From assembly GCA_013204495.1 (NCBI GenBank), contig JABMNQ010000114.1, positions 1 to 9,040 on the forward strand: a stretch of 9,040 nt of DNA, given 5' to 3'. The position numbers and the translations under genes are program-made. This document shows, one piece after another, positions 1 to 6,894 of the stretch. Origin of the DNA: Candidatus Pelagibacter sp. (GTDB lineage Bacteria; Pseudomonadota; Alphaproteobacteria; Pelagibacterales; Pelagibacteraceae). Each line of letters starts with the position of its first letter. The stretch's first letter is position 1. The notes below the pieces were generated by a model. That model was not told the origin of the DNA. It did no database searches and worked only from the letters and a program-made list of their open reading frames with translations.

Positions 1-126
1 AATAAATTTATAGAAATAGGACCGGGTAAAGTTTTATCAGGCCTAGTAAAGAGAATTGATAAAAATGTTAAAGTTAGTGCAATAAATACAGAGGAAGATA
101 TAAAGTTAATTAATATTAATGAGTAG
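1..126 (+). CDS. fabD: FabD, malonyl-CoA:ACP transacylase, C-terminal fragment
   Basis: Only the last 41 codons and the TAG stop (124-126) are in the window; the reading frame is open from base 1. FabD transfers malonate from CoA to the phosphopantetheine arm of ACP in the cytoplasm, supplying the extender unit for fatty acid elongation. The visible part carries the FabD C-terminal signature F-I-E-I-G-P-G-K-V-L-S-G-L (residues 3-15 of the fragment), the conserved block after the catalytic histidine region; the active-site Ser and His lie upstream, outside the window. Its 3' end overlaps the fabG start by 8 bases, so the two are probably translationally coupled. Identity rests on this short motif plus the fabG-acpP context that follows, which together make it quite secure. 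It is cut by the window edge, not visibly broken. Confidence 0.88.
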   Translation, partial: NKFIEIGPGKVLSGLVKRIDKNVKVSAINTEEDIKLININE

Positions 127-856
127 TTTAAAAAATAAAAATATTATAGTCACAGGTGCCTCAGGAGGAATTGGTAATTCAATAGTTGAAAAATTATATG
201 AACAGGGTGCCAATATTTTAGCCACTGGAACAAGACTTGAGAAATTAGAGGAATTAAAAAAAAAATTTAATAATATTAAAATTCTTAAATTTGATATTTC
301 TCGACATGAAAAAATTGAGGAATTTATCAATGAAGCTACAGAAAAATTAGGTGGTTCACTTGATGGTATGATTAATAACGCTGGGATCACAAAAGACAAT
401 CTAACAATCAGAATGAGCTTAGAAGAGTGGACTAAAGTAATAGATATAAATTTAACTTCTACCTTTTTAATGTGTAAATATTCTATTAAAAAAATGCTTA
501 AAAATAAATCGGGAAAAATTGTGAATATTACTTCTGTCGTAGGTCATACAGGAAATGTAGGCCAAGCAAACTATACAGCATCTAAGGCCGGAATTGTTGC
601 AATGTCGAAAAGCTTAGCAATTGAATATGCTAAAAAAAATATTAACGTAAATTGTATATCACCTGGATTTATAAGTACCGCAATGACAGATCAAATAGAT
701 GAAAAGCACAAAGAAGCTATAATTGCAAAAATTCCATCTAATAAGCTAGGTAAGCCAGAAGATATTGCAAATGCAGTTACATTCTTAAGTTCAGACCAAT
801 CTGATTATATAAACGGAGAAACCATACATGTTAATGGAGGCATGTATTTGGGTTGA
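119..856 (+). CDS. fabG: FabG, 3-oxoacyl-ACP reductase
   Basis: A 245-residue classical short-chain dehydrogenase/reductase, the usual FabG length. It reduces 3-oxoacyl-ACP to 3-hydroxyacyl-ACP with NADPH, the first reduction of each elongation cycle, as a soluble cytoplasmic (typically tetrameric) enzyme. The cofactor-binding Rossmann motif TGASGGIG is at residues 12-19 and NNAG at 86-89. The catalytic tetrad is complete: Asn111, Ser139, Tyr152 and Lys156 (Y-x3-K in NYTASK). The PG turn (182-183) and the C-terminal NGGMYLG are FabG-like. Many SDR enzymes share the core motifs; the FabG call is fixed by the C-terminus and by lying between fabD and acpP. The ATG at 119 overlaps the fabD end by 8 bases and begins seven residues before the first beta strand, as expected. 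No strong Shine-Dalgarno is visible, consistent with coupling to fabD. The stop is TGA at 854-856. Confidence 0.96.
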   Translation: MSSLKNKNIIVTGASGGIGNSIVEKLYEQGANILATGTRLEKLEELKKKFNNIKILKFDISRHEKIEEFINEATEKLGGSLDGMINNAGITKDNLTIRMSLEEWTKVIDINLTSTFLMCKYSIKKMLKNKSGKIVNITSVVGHTGNVGQANYTASKAGIVAMSKSLAIEYAKKNINVNCISPGFISTAMTDQIDEKHKEAIIAKIPSNKLGKPEDIANAVTFLSSDQSDYINGETIHVNGGMYLG

Positions 857-880
857 CAAAATTCCTTTTTAAACTAATAA
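853..880 (+). promoter_or_regulatory. Weak candidate promoter for acpP
   Basis: A perfect -35 consensus, TTGACA (853-858), straddles the fabG stop codon. It is followed after 16 bases by TAATAA (875-880), which matches only three of six positions of the -10 consensus. Transcription would begin near 886-888, leaving a leader of under 20 bases before the acpP ATG. ACP is needed in far larger amounts than FabD or FabG, so an internal promoter here would make sense, but that is inference. In DNA this AT-rich, chance matches are common, and the poor -10 keeps confidence low. Confidence 0.22.
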
Positions 881-900
881 CGAATTATAACAAAAAGGAA
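862..900 (+). promoter_or_regulatory. Inverted repeat enclosing the acpP ribosome binding site
   Basis: TTCCTTTTT (862-870) and AAAAAGGAA (892-900) are perfect 9-base reverse complements separated by 21 bases. The right arm contains the acpP Shine-Dalgarno (AAGGAA, 895-900, four bases before the ATG at 905). In a transcript reading through from fabG, the arms could pair and hide the ribosome binding site; a transcript starting inside the loop would lack the left arm. Pairing is seen in the sequence. Regulation is inference, since the stem has only two G-C pairs and could be chance in AT-rich DNA. Confidence 0.3.
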
Positions 901-904
901 CATT

Positions 905-1144
905 ATGCCAGAAGATATTTCAAGCAAAGTTAAAAAAATTGTAGCAGACCATTTGGGTATAGATGAGGCTAAAGTTAATGATGATTCAAGTTTTATAGAT
1001 GATCTTGGCGCAGATAGCTTAGACACAGTTGAATTAGTAATGGCTTTCGAAGAGGAATTTGGTTCAGAAATTTCAGATAGTGAAGCTGAAAAAATTCTTA
1101 CTGTAGGTGATGCCGTTAAATTTATTGAAGGCAAAGCTAACTAG
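905..1144 (+). CDS. acpP: Acyl carrier protein
   Basis: A 79-residue acidic four-helix ACP of normal length. It carries growing acyl chains as thioesters on a 4'-phosphopantetheine arm and serves fatty acid, phospholipid and lipid A synthesis in the cytoplasm. The attachment site is Ser38 in the invariant D-S-L motif (GADSLD, residues 35-40), which begins helix II; the following [12 protein letters not shown] (41-52) is the acidic recognition helix that docks Fab enzymes. An AAGGAA ribosome binding site ends four bases before the ATG, the clearest Shine-Dalgarno in the window, fitting a highly expressed gene. The 48-base spacer upstream holds a possible hairpin and a weak promoter. It follows fabG directly and is followed after only 8 bases by gmk; the fabF gene normally found next in alphaproteobacteria is absent. 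Identification is very secure. Confidence 0.97.
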   Translation: MPEDISSKVKKIVADHLGIDEAKVNDDSSFIDDLGADSLDTVELVMAFEEEFGSEISDSEAEKILTVGDAVKFIEGKAN

Positions 1145-1152
1145 AAATTTAA

Positions 1153-1785
1153 ATGTCCAAAAAAAAAGATGGGATAATGGTAATTTTATCATCCCCATCT
1201 GGGGCAGGTAAAACCACACTAGTAAAACTTTTATCAGAAAATAAAGACTTCCATATATCCGTATCTCACACGACAAGAAGACCAAGACTAAACGAAATTG
1301 CAGATAAAGATTATTACTTTGTAAATCAAGAAAAGTTTGAGAACTTAGTAAAAAATGAAGAGTTCTTGGAATATGCAAAAGTATTCAGTCATCTTTATGG
1401 AACTACAAGAACACCCGTTATTGAAAAATTAGAAAAAAGTGAGAATGTAATATTTGACATTGACTGGCAGGGTGCTGATCAAATTAAGAATAAAAAATTA
1501 AATTACAAATTAATTACTTTTTTTATTTTACCACCTAGCAAAGAAGTTTTATTTAAACGACTATCTAACAGGGATATGAAGGATAAATTGATAGTAGATG
1601 AAAGAATGAAAGAATTTAGCAGAGATGTGCTGCACTGGATTAATTATGACTATGTAATTGTAAATGATAACCTCGAAGAATGCTATTCTAAGATTAGTAA
1701 TTTAATTGATGCCGAAATTGATAATGGCTCAAAAGATTATGATAAAGAATATATAAGAAAGCACGTAGACAAATTAACTTCCTAG
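1153..1785 (+). CDS. gmk: Guanylate kinase
   Basis: A 210-residue guanylate kinase, close to the usual 205-210. It phosphorylates GMP (and dGMP) to GDP with ATP in the cytoplasm, feeding nucleotide pools. The P-loop [10 protein letters not shown] is at residues 13-22 with Lys20. The GMP-binding block SHTTRRPR is at 38-45, DYYFV at 53-57, FLEYAKVF at 71-78, YGT at 82-84 and the DIDWQGA motif at 102-108. The lid region (about 138-151) is R-L-S-N-R-D-type instead of the commoner R-G-x-D form but keeps Arg140. The ATG at 1153 lies 8 bases after the acpP stop without a clear Shine-Dalgarno, suggesting co-transcription with acpP. An in-frame ATG at 1177 (Met9) would also keep the P-loop and has a GGGA four bases upstream, so the start is slightly uncertain. 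The 3' end overlaps the convergent rsmA by 12 bases. Confidence 0.96.
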   Translation: MSKKKDGIMVILSSPSGAGKTTLVKLLSENKDFHISVSHTTRRPRLNEIADKDYYFVNQEKFENLVKNEEFLEYAKVFSHLYGTTRTPVIEKLEKSENVIFDIDWQGADQIKNKKLNYKLITFFILPPSKEVLFKRLSNRDMKDKLIVDERMKEFSRDVLHWINYDYVIVNDNLEECYSKISNLIDAEIDNGSKDYDKEYIRKHVDKLTS

Positions 1786-2562
1786 ATCTTCATATTCTTT
1801 TGTGAGTTTAAAATACATTTCAGGCTCAAGATTTTGAGGTCTAAGATTAAGATCGATATTAAATTTTTCGGCCACCGCTTTAGCATTTGTAAATATTTGA
1901 TTAAAAGGTTTCTTTAACATTTTTCTTCTTTGGCTAAAAAAAACTCTAGTAATCATTTCAAGATTTTTAGCACTTTTTAATTCAAAAGAATTTTCTCTAG
2001 GTGTAAATAATAATAACGAGCTATCTACTTTGGGTCTTGGGGAAAAACTTTGAGGCTTAATGTCTATTATTTTTTTAACATTTAATTTCCAACTTGTTAA
2101 AATAGAAAGACGCCCATATTTTGAGCTATTAGACACTGCAATAATTCTATCGGCAACCTCTTTTTGAAACATTAAAACTAAACTTTCAAACCAAAATATT
2201 TTGCCAATATTTACAATCCATTTAGATAGCATTTCAGTTGAAATATTGTAGGGCAAGTTACCAAATACAACTAGTTTTTGATCTGAAATTTTATCTTCTG
2301 CAATTTTTAAAACATCGTCATTAATAATTTCTATCTGTGTAGTAAACTTTTCCTTTAATACCAAAGCCAGCTCATCATCTTTTTCGATAACAAAAACCTT
2401 TTGTGGATTTTTTTTCAAAATATAGCTTGTTAAATTTCCACTACCAGGGCCAATTTCCAAAATTTCTTTATTAGCAATATCTGCAGTTGAAACGATTTGT
2501 TCAAGAACCTCTCTATCTATTAGAAAGTTTTGACCAAGACTTTTTTTAGCTTTAATACGCAC
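1774..2562 (-). CDS. rsmA: 16S rRNA dimethyladenosine transferase RsmA (KsgA)
   Basis: A 262-residue member of the KsgA/Dim1 family. It uses S-adenosylmethionine to make N6,N6-dimethyladenosine at the two adjacent adenosines of the 3' terminal hairpin of 16S rRNA (1518/1519 in E. coli), a late 30S assembly step whose loss gives kasugamycin resistance. The family N-terminus KKSLGQNFL is at residues 6-14, SAM motif I EIGPGSG at 36-42, the acidic ribose-binding Glu60, Asp83, and the catalytic NLPYN at 102-106. [10 protein letters not shown] (173-182) and FFSQRRKML (208-216) complete the signature. The start is GTG at 2562-2560, placed immediately after the pdxA TAA with no gap and in the same frame. 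No other start fits, as SLGQNF follows within seven residues. The gene is last in the lptF-rsmA transcript unit and overlaps gmk tail to tail. Confidence 0.96.
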   Translation of the reverse strand: MRIKAKKSLGQNFLIDREVLEQIVSTADIANKEILEIGPGSGNLTSYILKKNPQKVFVIEKDDELALVLKEKFTTQIEIINDDVLKIAEDKISDQKLVVFGNLPYNISTEMLSKWIVNIGKIFWFESLVLMFQKEVADRIIAVSNSSKYGRLSILTSWKLNVKKIIDIKPQSFSPRPKVDSSLLLFTPRENSFELKSAKNLEMITRVFFSQRRKMLKKPFNQIFTNAKAVAEKFNIDLNLRPQNLEPEMYFKLTKEYEDLGS

Positions 2563-3528
2563 TTAGTTATCTAAAAATTTTAAAGCTTGTGTTAAACTTT
2601 GAGGGTTAGATTGGTTTTTACCCAACATAGATGAATTTGGTCCGTGATCTGGAGAAATACGAATAAATGGTAAACCTAAAGTAATATTAATAGCATCAAA
2701 GTTAAATAAAGCTTTCATGGGGGACAGTACTTGGTCATGATACATTCCAATAATTACATCATAATTTTTTAAATGCTGTTTGATAAAGATGGTATCAGCA
2801 GGATAAGGGCCATCAACTTTGAAATTTTTCAATTTTAATTTTTTAATCGCTGGAGTTATTATTTTGTCTTCTTCACAATCTGTAAAATTACTCTCACAAT
2901 GGGGATTTAAGCCTGTAATGGCTATTTTAGGCTTCTTATTAAAATTTATTTTATAAAAGTTAGTAATAAGTTTGACATGAGTGTTTATTTTTTTTCTTGA
3001 AATATTCTTATGCACATTTTTAAGTGCAAGATGTGTTGTTAGTGGACTTACAGATAACTTTTTATTAAATATAAGCATTACTACATCGTTTCCTTTTTTT
3101 GTTTTTTTAGCTAAATACTCTGTAATACCCAAGGTTCTACCTTTTAAAAAATGTTTTTTAGAGATTGGTCCGTTTATAAATTTGGTAAGTTTATTACGGT
3201 TGATAATTTCCAAAGCGACATCAAATGATTTCTTAATGTAATTATTAGATTTATTAGATATTTTTTCAAAACAATTTATGAATTTATAGTCAATATTAAT
3301 TAAGTTAATTTGTTTATTGTTTAATTTATTGAATTGAGAAAAAGTTTTATAGATAGTGTTAATCTTAAAATTAAACCCTAACTTTTTCATTTGTTCTTGC
3401 AACAATCTCTTTGAGCAAATAATTATTAATGGACTTTTATATTTGTTTGATTTTAAACTTTTAAAAAAAATTTCTAAAAAAACACTATTTGGCTCACCAC
3501 TCACAATAATTATTGGCTTATTATCCAT
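2563..3528 (-). CDS. pdxA: PdxA-family 4-hydroxythreonine-4-phosphate dehydrogenase, divergent
   Basis: A 321-residue PdxA homologue (E. coli about 329). PdxA oxidises 4-phosphohydroxy-L-threonine with NAD, and the product is condensed by PdxJ to pyridoxine 5'-phosphate. The three metal-binding histidines are present: His166 (in TTHLAL), His210 (GLNPH) and His264 (MYHDQ). GPYPADTIF (240-248), NITLGLPFIR (281-290) and SPDHG (292-296) are strongly PdxA-like. Several normally conserved sites differ: the N-terminal G-E-P-A-G-I-G-P block reads GEPNSVFLE (11-19), the substrate-binding His of G-H-T-E is Ile135 (GITE), and the A-G-x-G run after DHG is replaced. Activity is therefore likely but not certain. 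I chose the ATG at 3528 over the TTG one codon upstream; it overlaps the surA end by 8 bases. The stop directly abuts the rsmA GTG. The surA-pdxA-rsmA order matches the E. coli operon. Confidence 0.9.
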   Translation of the reverse strand: MDNKPIIIVSGEPNSVFLEIFFKSLKSNKYKSPLIIICSKRLLQEQMKKLGFNFKINTIYKTFSQFNKLNNKQINLINIDYKFINCFEKISNKSNNYIKKSFDVALEIINRNKLTKFINGPISKKHFLKGRTLGITEYLAKKTKKGNDVVMLIFNKKLSVSPLTTHLALKNVHKNISRKKINTHVKLITNFYKINFNKKPKIAITGLNPHCESNFTDCEEDKIITPAIKKLKLKNFKVDGPYPADTIFIKQHLKNYDVIIGMYHDQVLSPMKALFNFDAINITLGLPFIRISPDHGPNSSMLGKNQSNPQSLTQALKFLDN

Positions 3529-4438
3529 CAAATTCTAGGTTTTTTTTAATTTTGTTATAATAGATTTTAGAATATTGATTTAACTGTCTATTATGCTCGT
3601 AGTTGACTGCTTTTTTAAATTCAGTTTCTTGATCTATAACAATTTCAGAGTTCTTAACATCAACTACTTTAAGCAACAATACACCGGTAGATAAAATTAT
3701 TGGTTTCGAAATTTCACCTATTTTTAAATTAATAATATTTTCCTTAATTTTGTTATTAATTGAATTTTCACTAATCCAGCCAATACTTCCACCTGTTTTA
3801 GCAGATTCAGATACACTGTAAATTGATGCGCTATTTTCGAATCCTATTTGATTTATACTTCTAGTTATTTCCTCATATTTTTTTTGTATTTCTTTTTTAT
3901 TATTTATTTCAAAAATAATTTCTGATAATTCGTACTCTTTTGTTTTAATATTATTGTTTTTTGAAATGGTATCTCTTATTTGCTGTTCATTGATTGTTAT
4001 TTGTGATGAATATTTTGTAATAATTAATTCATTCCATAAAGCATCAATAGTCATTTTTTTTTTAACCTCATCTAATGTTAAATCGTAATCTTTTAAGTAA
4101 ATTTCAAATTCACTTAATGATTTTAGATTTAAACTTGAAAATATATTTTTTAATAAAAGGTTTATATATTCTTCTTTTACTTTTATCTCTTTAAATTGTT
4201 TTGATATTTCAATTTTTTTTATTTTTTCTCTAATAATTGATTCATTTGAAATTCTAAGTATTTTTTCTTTATCTAGTTCTTTAAGGTTATTATTAAGTGC
4301 CACTAAGTACTTAAACTCATTCTTAATGTCTATATTGGTTATAATTTCATCTTGTATGATGTGTACAATTTTCGTCTCTATTGCATGCGCTTTATAAAAA
4401 AAAGAAAATAATAAAACTATAATTAAAATTTTTTTCAT
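3521..4438 (-). CDS. surA: SurA-like periplasmic chaperone with one parvulin domain
   Basis: A 305-residue secreted protein. A signal peptide is plain: MKK, a hydrophobic core at residues 4-14 and a likely cleavage after AHA (17-19). Residues about 20-160 form the helical SurA N-terminal chaperone region. About 165-262 form a single parvulin-type domain with TGGSIGWIS (215-223), GEISKPI (241-247) and a terminal LLLKVVD (254-260); a short C-terminal helix closes the protein. SurA escorts unfolded outer-membrane proteins, notably LptD, through the periplasm, and here it lies directly after lptD (5-base gap). It is shorter than E. coli SurA (428 residues, two parvulin domains). Both histidines typical of active parvulins are missing: the first is Glu173 and the second Leu254. 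It is therefore probably a chaperone without isomerase activity. Overall sequence divergence is high, so another secreted parvulin-like chaperone is possible, but the location argues for SurA. Confidence 0.88.
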   Translation of the reverse strand: MKKILIIVLLFSFFYKAHAIETKIVHIIQDEIITNIDIKNEFKYLVALNNNLKELDKEKILRISNESIIREKIKKIEISKQFKEIKVKEEYINLLLKNIFSSLNLKSLSEFEIYLKDYDLTLDEVKKKMTIDALWNELIITKYSSQITINEQQIRDTISKNNNIKTKEYELSEIIFEINNKKEIQKKYEEITRSINQIGFENSASIYSVSESAKTGGSIGWISENSINNKIKENIINLKIGEISKPIILSTGVLLLKVVDVKNSEIVIDQETEFKKAVNYEHNRQLNQYSKIYYNKIKKNLEFDG

Positions 4439-4443
4439 AAATA

Positions 4444-6894
4444 CTATTGTAAAATCATCTTATCAGGTGAAAATGTTGTAAGAGGTATAATTGTTATAGA
4501 AAAAAATAACTCTTCAACAGGCTTTATATCTGCATCATTATAATAATTCTTTTTATATTTTATGCTGGCTACTAAACAATCATTCTTATATTCATATATT
4601 AGATCGTAGTATTCTGTTAAATCCAGCTCTCGATTTCTTCTTGTTGAAAATGATAAAGAGTTATTTTCATTGAAACTATATTCTGTGGTATTTTGAATCA
4701 CATTAGCAGATCCAATAACGCCTCTTTCTTCTATGTAATTAAATTGAGTGGAGAAGTCATTGTAATTAAACTTAGTATTTATAGCGTTATACTCAAAAGT
4801 GCTAATATCGTTCGAAACTGAAAAGTTATATCCTAGTGAAATAACTTCATTAGGTTTAAAGTTTAGTTTCCCAAATAAATTAGAAGTTTTTTTATTTAAA
4901 GTACTATTGATAGGAATATTTTTTTCTTCATTAAGCCTAAAAACTGTTGCAAGCTTAAGGTCAAAATATTGCTCTATCTCTAAAACCTTATCTGTGACAG
5001 TTACTTTCTCTTTTACAAAATCCAAACCAAATGTAATTGATTCCCCAGCTTCTAATGAATCTCCTAATGACAACCTATTAGATAAAAAAATGTTATCAAT
5101 ATTAATTCTTCTATCTGTTACAATATTATTTTTCATTTCATGTGGACTTAGCCTCAATGATAATTTTGGTATTAAAGAATTGATATTATTTTCATCTTTT
5201 TTTAAAAGTGGTAATGAAATATTGTAATTATAAGCACTCATCAACTCTGACTGTGGGCTATTTTTATATTTGATATTATTTTTCCCCATCGAGTTAATAT
5301 TTTTTAATTGGATCTCAAAATTGCTTTTTATCCCATTATCAAAAAAAAAGTTATAAGATGAATAATTCAAATCATTAAAAATTGAAGATGTAGTAACATT
5401 AGTTTCGCTTAAAGTATTGTTTCCATTAGAATTAAGAATGAAATTTCCATTCATGTTCTCTAAAAAAAAATTTTTTGTAAAATTAAAAGAAGGTAAAACA
5501 TATTGATATCTATCATTGTTAGAGCCACTTAAAGTTTCATACATCTCAAATGAGGCTGTTAGGTCGTAGTCTTCATGCTGAAGGTCTAATCTAATTATTG
5601 ATTCAAGAGCAGCAGTATCCTTTTCAAATAAAAGAGGCGATTCTATAAAATCAAACAATTTTAGGTAATTGTCATTAGAAGTTTTTTCGTAGTTTATTTC
5701 TAAATTGCTGCTGATATAATTCTTTAAATCTAAATCAATTTTTGAATTAGCAAAAAAATGTGATCTTGTATCGTTTTTGTCACTAGCAGCTGAACTATGA
5801 CCCCTTGTAATACTAGAGTCTATTATGGTTAAAGAGTTTTTGGTTATTTGTCTATATTCATTTTGTAATACAAATTTGTTATCGCCAAATAATCTTGGTT
5901 TCATTGTTACATCTTTGCTATCAGATATTACAAAAAAATAAGGCAAGTAAATTGAATCGCCTATTGTCGTGTGACTTCCTAACTCTGGTTTTAAGAGTCC
6001 CGATTGTCTTTTAACACTTGGATCTGGATGAAAAAATTTAGGAAAATAAACAACAGGAAAATCATATATCTCTAACCAAGCATCTGTGTAGATAATTTGT
6101 TTTTTAATTTTATCATGCTTGATTTTGTCAGAGGTAATTTTCCAAGGAGGACATTTATCAGTTTTTTTACATGATGTAAAAACCCCTTTTTCAAAGTTAG
6201 TTACAAATTTATCACCGTATCCAGAAACAGCATTGATACGCGGATCATTTTGAGGATCACCAAATAATGTTTTGTGAAGTTTGACATTAATATCTTTTGC
6301 CAAGAACTTATTTTCTTTAAGATTAAAAAAAGCTGTTTCAAAAAAATATTCATCACTATTATCCGTGTTTGAATTTGTTGTAACTAGTATTTCTTTTCCT
6401 TTAAGAATTTCTTCATTTATTGAATATTCGAATTCATTAAGATTGTAGATAGTTGAATTACTATCTCTAACAGTAGCTTTATTATTTGATGATAAAATCA
6501 TCTTATTTTTAAGTAATGTTAGATCGTAACCTTCAATATTATATTTGTCCGAAATATTTATTAATGTTTTGCCTAGTGTGTAAATTTTTTCTTCATCTTT
6601 AAGATAAAATATTTTTTCTGCATTAATAATAATATTATTTTGAAAATCAGTTAACTCAACATCACCATTCGCTTCTAGTCTGTTAATTTTTTTTAAATAT
6701 TCGAAATCATTGGATACTATTTTAAGTTGGCTATCGGTTACAATTTCCCCTCTATTGTTACCTTTGTAAATGTTACCATTATCAACAATCTCTATATCCG
6801 TGACTTTAAAAGTAAATTCTTCTGAATTAGAAAATCCATACAAATTTGAGCTAAATATTAAAATTAAAAATATAGTTATGAATTTATTTTTCAT
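4444..6894 (-). CDS. lptD: LptD, outer-membrane LPS assembly protein
   Basis: An 816-residue LptD (also called OstA or Imp), slightly longer than E. coli's 784. It is the beta-barrel that inserts lipopolysaccharide into the outer leaflet of the outer membrane. A signal peptide spans residues 1 to about 20 (hydrophobic 5-17, ending in LYG). About 30-220 is the OstA/LptA-like beta-jellyroll that receives LPS from the periplasmic bridge. The conserved junction follows: FTSCKKTDKCPPWKI (239-253), then PVVYFPKFFHPDP (280-292) and KRQSGLLKPELGS (295-307). From about 310 to the end runs a long alternating, Asn/Ser-rich barrel. Only three cysteines exist: 242, 248 and 773. Cys242 aligns with E. coli Cys173 and Cys773 with the Cys724/725 pair, so an inter-domain disulfide is plausible. 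The ATG at 6894 lies inside the lptG end (11-base overlap), and surA follows 5 bases after the stop. No partner lptE is seen here. Confidence 0.95.
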   Translation of the reverse strand: MKNKFITIFLILIFSSNLYGFSNSEEFTFKVTDIEIVDNGNIYKGNNRGEIVTDSQLKIVSNDFEYLKKINRLEANGDVELTDFQNNIIINAEKIFYLKDEEKIYTLGKTLINISDKYNIEGYDLTLLKNKMILSSNNKATVRDSNSTIYNLNEFEYSINEEILKGKEILVTTNSNTDNSDEYFFETAFFNLKENKFLAKDINVKLHKTLFGDPQNDPRINAVSGYGDKFVTNFEKGVFTSCKKTDKCPPWKITSDKIKHDKIKKQIIYTDAWLEIYDFPVVYFPKFFHPDPSVKRQSGLLKPELGSHTTIGDSIYLPYFFVISDSKDVTMKPRLFGDNKFVLQNEYRQITKNSLTIIDSSITRGHSSAASDKNDTRSHFFANSKIDLDLKNYISSNLEINYEKTSNDNYLKLFDFIESPLLFEKDTAALESIIRLDLQHEDYDLTASFEMYETLSGSNNDRYQYVLPSFNFTKNFFLENMNGNFILNSNGNNTLSETNVTTSSIFNDLNYSSYNFFFDNGIKSNFEIQLKNINSMGKNNIKYKNSPQSELMSAYNYNISLPLLKKDENNINSLIPKLSLRLSPHEMKNNIVTDRRINIDNIFLSNRLSLGDSLEAGESITFGLDFVKEKVTVTDKVLEIEQYFDLKLATVFRLNEEKNIPINSTLNKKTSNLFGKLNFKPNEVISLGYNFSVSNDISTFEYNAINTKFNYNDFSTQFNYIEERGVIGSANVIQNTTEYSFNENNSLSFSTRRNRELDLTEYYDLIYEYKNDCLVASIKYKKNYYNDADIKPVEELFFSITIIPLTTFSPDKMILQ

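Noticed and set aside
874..1378. Two - strand open frames opposite acpP and gmk (874-1134 and 1073-1378).
   Set aside because: The + strand genes carry full family motifs; these frames carry none.
1744..1800. Perfect 9-base inverted repeat AAAGAATAT (1744-1752) and ATATTCTTT (1792-1800) spanning the ends of gmk and rsmA, considered as a two-way terminator.
   Set aside because: The arms are 39 bases apart, contain one G-C pair, have no adjacent T-tract, and simply encode Lys-Glu-Tyr in each of the two genes. Chance in AT-rich DNA is the better explanation.
3529..3531. TTG as the pdxA start, one codon before the ATG.
   Set aside because: The ATG at 3528 is the stronger codon, adds no less of the conserved protein, and gives an ordinary 8-base overlap with surA.
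2981..3538. Two short + strand open frames (2981-3241 and 3356-3538) opposite pdxA.
   Set aside because: They are reverse-frame shadows of pdxA with hydrophobic low-complexity translations and no supporting signals.
4799..5227. A 142-codon open frame on the + strand opposite lptD.
   Set aside because: It is the antisense of a well-supported LptD barrel region, has no ribosome binding site or recognisable domain, and its Ser/Phe/Leu-rich make-up reflects the reverse of AT-rich codons.
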